DNA of 6,509 nt from Gemmatimonadota bacterium (GTDB lineage: Bacteria; Gemmatimonadota; Gemmatimonadetes; Gemmatimonadales; GWC2-71-9): NCBI GenBank assembly GCA_003221985.1, contig QHUQ01000263.1, positions 1 to 6,509 on the forward strand, read 5' to 3'. Below are positions 1-5,898 of this stretch, piece by piece. Within the stretch, counting starts at the first letter, position 1, and each line of letters begins with the position of its first letter. The position numbers and the translations under genes were made by a program. The notes below the pieces were generated by a model, which made no database searches, was not told the DNA's origin, and worked only from the letters and a program-made list of their open reading frames with translations.

Positions 1-30
1 AATAGTGCTTCGCAGGTAGAGTTGCAATCC

Positions 31-35
31 AGGAG
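31..35 (+). promoter_or_regulatory. Shine-Dalgarno site of the glycosyltransferase
   Basis: AGGAG lies nine bases before the ATG at 45. This is a near-perfect Shine-Dalgarno element at normal spacing and it fixes the start of the glycosyltransferase gene. Only 44 bases precede that gene in the window, so no promoter can be judged. Confidence 0.8.
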
Positions 36-44
36 TCCCCCGCC

Positions 45-1229
45 ATGAGCCTCGTCTCCGTGATCGTCCCGACCTACAACCGCAGGGAAACGATCCAGGC
101 CGCGATCGCAAGCGTGCAGCGGCAGACTTTCGCGGATTGGGAGCTGGTCGTGGTGGACGACGGTTCCACCGACGACACGGCCGCCCTGATCGAGGGCTCG
201 GACCCCCGCCTCGTCCTGATTCGGCAGAAGAACCAAGGCGTGAACGCGGCGCGGAACACCGCCATGCTCCGCGCACGCGGCCAGTACATCGCCTTCCTCG
301 ACTCCGACGACGAATGGCTCCCGCACCACCTGGAGCTCAGCGTCGCGTTTTTCCGGGCCTTTCCCGGGGAGGATTTCCTCTCCGGGGAATTCAGTGAGGA
401 TGGAGGCTCCCGAGGCCTCGTCCACTTCCTTCACAGCGCATTGACCGAGTGGTACCCGCCGCTCGCTGAGCGGGCGGGCTCCTCGTTGCTGCGGCTGCCT
501 CCCGGTGAGAGCGACCCCTACCGCAGGGTGTTCGCAAGCGTAGAGCCGATCGGGGAGTGGGGGCGGGACATCGTGGCCCGCACTCCCTATCGCGATGCGT
601 GCCTGTACCGGGGGCGCGTTTTCGAGCACATGCGCTTCGGCTTCCTCTTCGCCTTGCAGCCCACGGTGGTGACGCGCCGCGCCCGGGAGGCGGTGGGCCT
701 CTTCGATGTCCGCTACCGTATCGGCGCCGACTACAGCTACCTCGCTAATCTCTGCCGCCGGTTCAACGCGAACTTCGTGTCACTACCGATGGCGATCAAA
801 CACGAGTACGCTCGCGACGGCACGCAGCTGAACGAGGGACATCTCTCGACCGGCTCGACGCGGTTCGAGTTCGAACGGGATCTACTGCACCAGTTCGAGG
901 AGTTGTTCGGAGCGAAGCCGAGCGAGGACTCGGAAATCGCGACGCTGCGCCGCGCAAGACAGCTCGTCGTCGGCCGGGCCGCGCTCTCTCAGGGAAACCG
1001 CGTCGAGGCGCTCCGCTATTTCGGAGAAGCGAAGCAGGGCCGATTCCGCCCTTCTCCAGTGGCCGCCCTGTGGTGGCTCGTGCGGGTCGCACCTACCGCG
1101 GCGATCGCGCACAAGATTTACCTCGGATTCCAGCGCCTGGGGGCGCTTGCGAGAGAGTTCCTCCGGGGACCGGCCGCCTGGAGCCGGATCGCCCGCACGG
1201 CTTGGGGCCGAGTATCGTTCAAGCGCTGA
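45..1229 (+). CDS. Family 2 (GT-A fold) glycosyltransferase
   Basis: This 394-residue protein should transfer a sugar from a nucleotide-sugar donor to a growing glycan at the cytoplasmic side of the membrane. The N-terminal domain is a typical GT2: the opening strand SVIVPTYNR (5-13), the nucleotide-binding VVVDDGSTDDT (35-45), NQGVNAARN (63-71) and the metal-binding DSDD (86-89) followed by EW. The usual catalytic-base position, an ED pair in many relatives, appears here as RIGADY with Asp228. After about residue 270 comes a C-terminal region of some 120 residues that is not part of the GT2 core. It includes a helical stretch resembling a single TPR-like unit (about 305-330) and an amphipathic, basic end that could touch the membrane. 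There are no clear transmembrane helices. The ATG start has a strong ribosome binding site. Donor and acceptor sugars cannot be told from sequence. It is the only + strand gene, converging on the decoration genes, and its GC content matches the right-hand part of the window. Confidence 0.93.
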   Translation: MSLVSVIVPTYNRRETIQAAIASVQRQTFADWELVVVDDGSTDDTAALIEGSDPRLVLIRQKNQGVNAARNTAMLRARGQYIAFLDSDDEWLPHHLELSVAFFRAFPGEDFLSGEFSEDGGSRGLVHFLHSALTEWYPPLAERAGSSLLRLPPGESDPYRRVFASVEPIGEWGRDIVARTPYRDACLYRGRVFEHMRFGFLFALQPTVVTRRAREAVGLFDVRYRIGADYSYLANLCRRFNANFVSLPMAIKHEYARDGTQLNEGHLSTGSTRFEFERDLLHQFEELFGAKPSEDSEIATLRRARQLVVGRAALSQGNRVEALRYFGEAKQGRFRPSPVAALWWLVRVAPTAAIAHKIYLGFQRLGALAREFLRGPAAWSRIARTAWGRVSFKR

Positions 1230-2289
1230 CGATGCCGCGCGACGCGATTGTCTGTCGCCGTCTCTGAACCCGGTTTCTGACCCATTCACGCCCCGGCTTT
1301 TCGATCCAGCGGTAAGTGAAATAGGACATGGCGATGATGATCGCCATGTAAACCGGGTAAGCGATATCACCATGCCATAGCTGGGTTCCCAAAAATGGGA
1401 CATCCTCGCCGTCGATCGCGCGATGCGTAAAAGGGTTGATATGCCATCGTTTGTCAAGCTGAATGCCCGCATCGAATATTCTTTTTGCAATGAAGGCGTG
1501 CGTCATGTAGATGGAGTACGAGACCGTTCCCAAAAAAACCAGCGGCCGCAGTCTGAGGACCGCGCTCGCAGCCCCTGCTTCAAACGCGAACACGAGCACG
1601 ACGAGCGCGAATACATAGGGAGCCGCGATCGAAAGGAGGGTCGTGCCCGCGACGCTTACGAACACGACAACGAGTCCGAGCACGCCGCACTCGACAATGC
1701 TTCCGGAGAACCATTTCTTGAGCTTTTCATCCCATCTCTCATAGATTTTCCACGACACCACGCCGGCGGAGAATCCGTAGATGCACCGAATAATCCCCCA
1801 GTCGTAATGGGTGTTCATATTGTGCTCGCTCAAGGCGGCGATCAATACCGGACCTCCTATCAGGGAAACGAGCAGAGCGATCCACGCATGCCTGCGAAGC
1901 CCCATCAAGCACACGGCGAAAACGACATAGGTGTAGATCTCGGTGGCTATCGGGTTGACGGATAAAAGCGTCGGGATCACGATCCTCTTCAGGACCTTCA
2001 GTAATTCAAAGGCGATAAAAAGCGCCAACATCGCAAAATGAAGGGGATAGAGTCTGCCCAGCCGCAGCAGGAGAAACCGCCCCACGCCAAAACCGTCGAG
2101 CAACCGTTGCTGATAGTTTGCGGCGATGACGAAGCCGCTCAGCACGAAAAAAAAATCGACGAAAAGCCAGGAGTTGCGCAGGAACGGCATCCCGTACAAG
2201 TGGCTGTAGGCGTCGAGGTGGAACAGAGCCACTAGGCACGCGGCGATACCGCGCCAGCTATCCAATACGACGAATCGTGCCATGCTCAC
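1219..2289 (-). CDS. Acyltransferase-3 family (OafA-like) membrane acyltransferase
   Basis: A 356-residue polytopic inner-membrane protein of the acyltransferase-3 family, which moves acetyl or other acyl groups onto sugar hydroxyls of surface glycans. Family landmarks are DSWRGIAACLVALFHL (10-25) with His24 as the candidate catalytic histidine, FFFVLSGFVIA (46-56), RLGRLYPLHF (76-85), FLGTVSYSIYMTH (252-264) and the C-terminal RWIEKPGREW (327-336). About ten hydrophobic segments are visible. The segment that in relatives reads roughly N-x-P-S-W-S-x-S-x-E-F/Y is reduced to NPIATEIYTYVVFA (112-125), and the preceding loop looks short, so the protein may carry an internal deletion. The first codon taken here is GTG at 2289, with GGA eight bases upstream; an ATG two codons later (2283) is an equally possible start. 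Its start lies inside the upstream acyltransferase gene (32-base overlap), implying translational coupling. Its 3' end overlaps the convergent glycosyltransferase by 11 bases. The acyl donor and the glycan target are unknown. Confidence 0.9.
   Translation of the reverse strand: MSMARFVVLDSWRGIAACLVALFHLDAYSHLYGMPFLRNSWLFVDFFFVLSGFVIAANYQQRLLDGFGVGRFLLLRLGRLYPLHFAMLALFIAFELLKVLKRIVIPTLLSVNPIATEIYTYVVFAVCLMGLRRHAWIALLVSLIGGPVLIAALSEHNMNTHYDWGIIRCIYGFSAGVVSWKIYERWDEKLKKWFSGSIVECGVLGLVVVFVSVAGTTLLSIAAPYVFALVVLVFAFEAGAASAVLRLRPLVFLGTVSYSIYMTHAFIAKRIFDAGIQLDKRWHINPFTHRAIDGEDVPFLGTQLWHGDIAYPVYMAIIIAMSYFTYRWIEKPGREWVRNRVQRRRQTIASRGIVSA
1326..1349. repeat. Perfect 10-bp inverted repeat with 4-base loop
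   Basis: ACATGGCGAT (1326-1335) and ATCGCCATGT (1340-1349) are perfect reverse complements separated by GATG. The hairpin lies inside the acyltransferase gene about 100 bases before its stop, where it encodes the palindromic peptide MAIIIAM in a membrane helix. No T-run follows on either strand, so it is not an ordinary intrinsic terminator. It may be a by-product of the coding sequence or a structure near the mRNA 3' end. Confidence 0.5.
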
Positions 2290-3412
2290 CCAGAACGTCC
2301 GGCACGGGTCTTAACACCATGCCCGGCAGGTGCCCAAGCTTCTTTTCATCCGGCGTGACCAGGGTAGGAGAAATGGTCTGTTTTTTCTTCCGTAGGAACG
2401 GCCTCTCTATGGCGATCCAAGACACGTATCCCGCAAGGTAAGTGCAACCAGCTAACAATACGAAGTATTCAGTACGACCAGTTAGCCCCATCTCAACCAA
2501 TATATTGATCATCAATCCATGGTAGATGTAGACACCGTAGGAAATGTCATTACCCCTTAGTATCCTTTGCGAAATGCTTGGCATTGTATAGGCCATCGAT
2601 ACCGTGACAATCCCAAGTAGCAGCGTAGTGGGCACATAGGTCACGGGTGCTTTTGGCACAACGTAATAAAAGGCAAGGTAGGCGGCGAGCCAGTACGTCC
2701 CCTTGCCGGCTATCCATTTCGACTCATAAGCCTTTAGCCGCTGCAAAAGTACCCCGCTTATGAATAGGAAAAAATGAGGGAAAAACGAATAGCGAATCAG
2801 CTTTTGTAGCGTCGCCTCTCCTTCTGGATTCTCCAACGGAGGAAACATCAGACTAGCCGCGAAGCCCATGGCGACGAAGGCAAACCACGCCAGCCAAATG
2901 CGCGAGGTCTGATCCTTTGTACCTTTACGGGTTAACCAGTAGAGCGCCGGCAGAAGGAAGTAGAATTGTAGTTCGACTGGAATTGTCCAAAGGCTGCCGT
3001 TGTAAGACCCGAAACCGAAGTTCTTTAGGAACCCGGGGGTGTAAATAGCGCCTACAAATTGGCTAATTATCCAAAGAGGGGCCTGGCTATTCGCAAAACT
3101 GAAACCACAGAGGATAGCCACTAAAATGGTGGCGAGGACACAGCACCAAAGCCCGGGGTAAATGCGTAGCACGCGATTGCGGCTGTAACTTTTCAGACCG
3201 GGACTTCGCTCGTACGCTGCTGAAATCAGAAAGCCGCTAATAACAAAAAAGATCGGCACGCCCGGAAACGCGTATATCAGCTTAATCAACCACGGCGGCG
3301 TGGCAATATCCAAATGCGAGACGCTGTGGCCCACCAATACCTGAGACGCGGCAAAAATTCGCAGCAGGTCGAAGTTATTGACTTTGAATTCGTTTCCCAC
3401 AAATATAACCAA
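2258..3412 (-). CDS. Acyltransferase-3 family membrane acyltransferase (second copy, different subfamily)
   Basis: A 384-residue integral-membrane O-acyltransferase of the same family as its downstream neighbour but clearly a different subfamily. Landmarks are NNFDLLRIFAASQVLVGHS (12-30) with His29 as the candidate catalytic residue, FFVISGFLIS (55-64), RNRVLRIYPGL (78-88), the classic NGSLWTIPVELQFYFLLP (138-155), FFPHFFLFISGVL (210-222), ISYGVYIYHGL (290-300) and IERPFL (335-340). The likely substrate is a sugar hydroxyl on a lipid-linked or surface glycan. The longest frame begins at a TTG (3412); a GTG four codons later (3400) is at least as likely, and neither has a strong ribosome binding site. 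After the last helix there is a basic and then hydrophilic tail of about 40 residues that runs 32 bases into the next gene. Base composition is unlike the flanks: two sampled lines (2461-2580) are 40% and 43% GC, against 63% in lines sampled in the glycosyltransferase and carbamoyltransferase. This suggests separate acquisition. Confidence 0.92.
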   Translation of the reverse strand: MVIFVGNEFKVNNFDLLRIFAASQVLVGHSVSHLDIATPPWLIKLIYAFPGVPIFFVISGFLISAAYERSPGLKSYSRNRVLRIYPGLWCCVLATILVAILCGFSFANSQAPLWIISQFVGAIYTPGFLKNFGFGSYNGSLWTIPVELQFYFLLPALYWLTRKGTKDQTSRIWLAWFAFVAMGFAASLMFPPLENPEGEATLQKLIRYSFFPHFFLFISGVLLQRLKAYESKWIAGKGTYWLAAYLAFYYVVPKAPVTYVPTTLLLGIVTVSMAYTMPSISQRILRGNDISYGVYIYHGLMINILVEMGLTGRTEYFVLLAGCTYLAGYVSWIAIERPFLRKKKQTISPTLVTPDEKKLGHLPGMVLRPVPDVLGEHGTIRRIG

Positions 3413-3586
3413 CTCAATGGTGCAGTCTTAGACTTGCCAAAAACCCATGTTTGCAGCGGATTGGCCACTGCAGCCGCGCGGTGGCCCTATGAAAGCATGC
3501 AGGAGTTTATTGACACTCGTAATGTGTCTTCAGGGGGGTGATTAGTCCGGTCGGATCAGCCGGTGATTTTCAGTGCACGGCAGGAC
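3413..3586. other. 174-base intergenic gap with weak stem-loops
   Basis: This gap separates the SGNH hydrolase stop from the second acyltransferase start. No reading frame in it looks coding. It holds GGCCAC (3463-3468) facing GTGGCC (3481-3486) across a 12-base loop, and GACAC (3512-3516) facing GTGTC (3524-3528) across 7 bases. Neither is followed by a proper T-run on the - strand, although GGGTTTTTGG occurs about 25 bases beyond the first. I see no convincing -10/-35 pair for the acyltransferase. The gap marks where composition changes, and may be a junction left by gene insertion or replacement. Confidence 0.5.
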
Positions 3587-4810
3587 TCACCGTTTGCCCT
3601 CCAGAGCCTTGAGTGCGCACGGCAAAACCAAGTCGGCGACGCGGCGCGATCCCTCGTCCGTGAAATGCAGATCGTCATAGAAGAACTTGGGTAAGGGCTC
3701 CATGGCTGACGCCAGATCGCATAGCGGATGCCCTTCCTGTGCAGCAAAGGACTTGAGGAATTCGTTGTAAAGCGACGCGATATGGTTCATGGACCCGAAG
3801 TCGAGGGTATAAGTGGCCCACGGCGGCGTCATCCAGAAGCGTGACCGGAGGTCGGCGGGAGTCGCCTCGCTGTACGCGTGAGGCTGGGTCATGAAGAGAC
3901 AAGTCAGGTGGTTTTCTTTGCACAGGTGCGAAATTTCGCGCAATGTCGCCGCATAGTCGGCTGCCACCTCTGTCGGGCGAAACGTGTGCGTCACGGACCG
4001 ATGGAGGGACAGCTGCTCGCTCCGGGTCAACCCCTCGAGACCATCGATGACGTTGGCCTGATCCGACCATGTTCTCCCGGTGATCCGTCGCCGCATCGGC
4101 GAGATCACCGCGCCGTCCAGCACCATGCCCAACGCGCTGTCACGCAGCGACACGGGCTTCCAGGAACTGCGCTCAAACCGATCCTTGATGTGCTTGGCCC
4201 AATCGTTCGCACCGATGAGGAAGATAACCAGGTCGGGCTCGAGCCGCGCAACGACCTTGAGTGTGGCGAGATGATTTGCGGCGCGCAGTCCCGATACGCC
4301 GGTATTGACTATTTCGGCTGATTTTCCCTGCTTCGCGATGCCTTCCTGCACCAGATGAGTCCAGGTCGCCCCATCGTCAAGAAGGATGTCCACCGTCGTG
4401 GAACCGCCGATCGCGTAGATGCGATATCCATGCTTCGCCCGGTAGTCGACGCGCGGATTCACGCGGAAGCCGTTTTCATCGGTGGTGATGTGGCGAAGAC
4501 CGGGCGACATGCCCGGAAGGCCGGCTGCCCGCACGTCGATCGTGGCGTTCATCTGCTGCGGCAGCGTAATGAAATCCCCACGCAGCCAAGGGGTGAGGAG
4601 CGCCTGAAGTATCAAGAACGCCGCGAACCAGAGGGCATAGGTGCGAACCATCACCCAGCGTGTCCATTGCAGCGCGAGCGGTAGGGCAAAGAGCGCTAGC
4701 GAGCCGATCGCCCAGTTGGGCGCGCCGCGGTTGAAGGTAGCGATGCCGGCGCCGCGGCGACCACGCCGCCTGCGGTAAGGCCGGCGGGGATCAGTATTCG
4801 TTTTCGTCAA
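3587..4810 (-). CDS. Membrane-anchored SGNH/GDSL-family hydrolase
   Basis: A predicted esterase or acyl-transfer protein of the SGNH superfamily, 407 residues from the TTG at 4810. The catalytic blocks are all present (numbering from that TTG): YAIGGSTTVD with the nucleophile Ser137, NTGVSGL with the oxyanion glycine near 174, IGANDW with Gly200 and Asn202, and FYDDLHFTDEG with Asp379 and His382. The N-terminus is strikingly arginine-rich (RRPYRRRRGRR), followed by two hydrophobic segments at about 32-49 and 57-74, then a linker into the catalytic domain. The TTG overlaps the carbamoyltransferase stop as TTGA, the usual layout of coupled genes, and third positions downstream of it are mostly G/C. 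The same frame is open further upstream inside the carbamoyltransferase gene (to 4945), but that part is an overlap artefact. A start at the ATG at 4651 (354 residues, one membrane segment) is the main alternative. SGNH proteins beside carbamoyltransferases and acyltransferases often modify glycans; the substrate here is unknown. Confidence 0.88.
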   Translation of the reverse strand: MTKTNTDPRRPYRRRRGRRGAGIATFNRGAPNWAIGSLALFALPLALQWTRWVMVRTYALWFAAFLILQALLTPWLRGDFITLPQQMNATIDVRAAGLPGMSPGLRHITTDENGFRVNPRVDYRAKHGYRIYAIGGSTTVDILLDDGATWTHLVQEGIAKQGKSAEIVNTGVSGLRAANHLATLKVVARLEPDLVIFLIGANDWAKHIKDRFERSSWKPVSLRDSALGMVLDGAVISPMRRRITGRTWSDQANVIDGLEGLTRSEQLSLHRSVTHTFRPTEVAADYAATLREISHLCKENHLTCLFMTQPHAYSEATPADLRSRFWMTPPWATYTLDFGSMNHIASLYNEFLKSFAAQEGHPLCDLASAMEPLPKFFYDDLHFTDEGSRRVADLVLPCALKALEGKR

Positions 4811-5898
4811 TCGAGCTCGAACCTGCTCTCGTAGTTCTGTCTGAGCGCCGGGTTTTGCCTGTCCCTTCTTAGAAAGCAGTTGCCCACGGCGAGAGTTTCG
4901 ATCTCGGTGCCCATGAAGCAGCGGAACGCATCCTCCGGGGTGCACACGATCGGCTCCCCACGCACGTTGAAGCTGGTGTTGACGATCACCGGACAGCCGG
5001 TGCGCTCCTTGAACCTGGCGATGAGCGCGTGGTAGCGCGGATTCGTCTCTTTGTGCACCGTTTGCACGCGCGCAGAGTAGTCGACGTGCGTTACCGCCGG
5101 GATTGAGGAGCGCGGAATATTCAATTTGTCGATCCCGAACAAGCTGTTCTGCTCTTCGGTCATCGCGATGCGGTGGGTCTTGGCCACGTCCGCGACCAGC
5201 AGCATGTAAGGACTGTCGGCTTCAAGCTCGAACCACTCGGCGGCGTCTTCGCTCAGCACCGAGGGAGCGAACGGACGGAAGGATTCACGATACTTAACTT
5301 TGAGATTGAGCATCTTTTGCATCGTGGGCGAGCGCGCATCGCCGAGGATCGAGCGGGCGCCGAGCGCGCGCGGGCCAAATTCCATCCTTCCCTGGAACCA
5401 GCCGAGCGCCTTGCCCTCCGCCAGTGAGCGCGCGCAAGCCTCGAGCAGGGCCTCACCGTCCAGGGGCTCGAACACCGCTCCTGCCTGCCCGAGTCGCCGC
5501 TCGATGTCGGCCTGACCGTATTCGGGCCCGAGGTATCCCCCATGCATTCCATCGAGGGCGCCGTTGATGGGCCGTCCTTGCCTTTGGAACAGGTGGTAGG
5601 CGACGAGCGCTGCGCCCAGAGCCCCGCCCGCGTCACCGGCCGCGGGTTGCAACCACAGGCGGTCGAAGTAGCGCTCGCGCAATAGCTTGCCGTTGGCCAC
5701 GCAATTCAGCGCGACGCCGCCCGCAAGACACAAATTCTTCTCGCCCGTTTCCCGCGCCACGCCCCGCGCGAGCTTCAGGACCACCTCCTCCGTCACCGCC
5801 TGGATCGACGCCGCAAGATCCATCTCCCGCTGTGTGAGCGGCGTCTCGGGCCTTCTCGGGGGACTGCCGAACAGCCTTTCAAAATGCCCGTTCGTCAT
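4807..5898 (-). CDS. Carbamoyltransferase, C-terminal portion
   Basis: An open frame of 363 codons from an internal ATG holds the end of the Kae1-like domain and the complete YrdC-like C-terminal domain. Visible family motifs are CLAGGVALNCVANGKLL (57-73), QPAAGDAGGALGAAL (84-98), WFQGRMEFGPRALGARSIL (167-185), the basic KVKYRESFRPFAPSVL (200-215), HVDYSARVQTV (271-281), and CPVIVNTSFNVRGEPIVCTPEDA (302-324), followed by a normal family C-terminus. In-frame homology continues upstream of this ATG to about 5964 (EDGSFRLNLEYFEYCTG), and the ATG has no clear ribosome binding site, so it is an internal methionine and not a native start. The upstream fragment stops at 5879, 17 bases past this ATG, so re-initiation is conceivable. 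A C-terminal piece alone would lack the metal site and should not catalyse the full reaction. Its stop overlaps the SGNH gene start. Confidence 0.85.
   Translation of the reverse strand: MTNGHFERLFGSPPRRPETPLTQREMDLAASIQAVTEEVVLKLARGVARETGEKNLCLAGGVALNCVANGKLLRERYFDRLWLQPAAGDAGGALGAALVAYHLFQRQGRPINGALDGMHGGYLGPEYGQADIERRLGQAGAVFEPLDGEALLEACARSLAEGKALGWFQGRMEFGPRALGARSILGDARSPTMQKMLNLKVKYRESFRPFAPSVLSEDAAEWFELEADSPYMLLVADVAKTHRIAMTEEQNSLFGIDKLNIPRSSIPAVTHVDYSARVQTVHKETNPRYHALIARFKERTGCPVIVNTSFNVRGEPIVCTPEDAFRCFMGTEIETLAVGNCFLRRDRQNPALRQNYESRFELD

Noticed and set aside
882..1490. Open frame of 202 codons on the - strand spanning the glycosyltransferase/acyltransferase boundary
   Set aside because: It is antisense to the GT2 gene and out of frame with the acyltransferase, has the arginine/serine-rich composition of a GC-rich shadow frame and no recognisable motif.
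1423..1965. Open frame of 180 codons on the + strand
   Set aside because: It is fully antisense to the acyltransferase, rich in charged residues as expected for the complement of hydrophobic codons, and has no domain.
3463..3486. GGCCAC/GTGGCC stem as a terminator after the SGNH gene
   Set aside because: Only six base pairs with a 12-base loop, and the T-run on the - strand is about 25 bases away, so it does not form an intrinsic terminator.
3510..3515. TTGACA on the + strand as a promoter -35 box
   Set aside because: No -10 element follows at 16-18 bases, and there is no + strand gene downstream to be served.
3314..3541. Small + strand frame reaching across the intergenic gap
   Set aside because: Its first half is antisense to the acyltransferase N-terminus and its remainder has no coding character; there is no convincing ribosome binding site or homology.
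3878..4321. Open frame of 147 codons on the + strand
   Set aside because: It is antisense to the SGNH gene, whose catalytic motifs clearly establish the true strand and frame.
4811..4945. Upstream extension of the SGNH frame inside the carbamoyltransferase gene
   Set aside because: This stretch reads the conserved end of the carbamoyltransferase in another frame, and the peptide has no SGNH or signal-like character.
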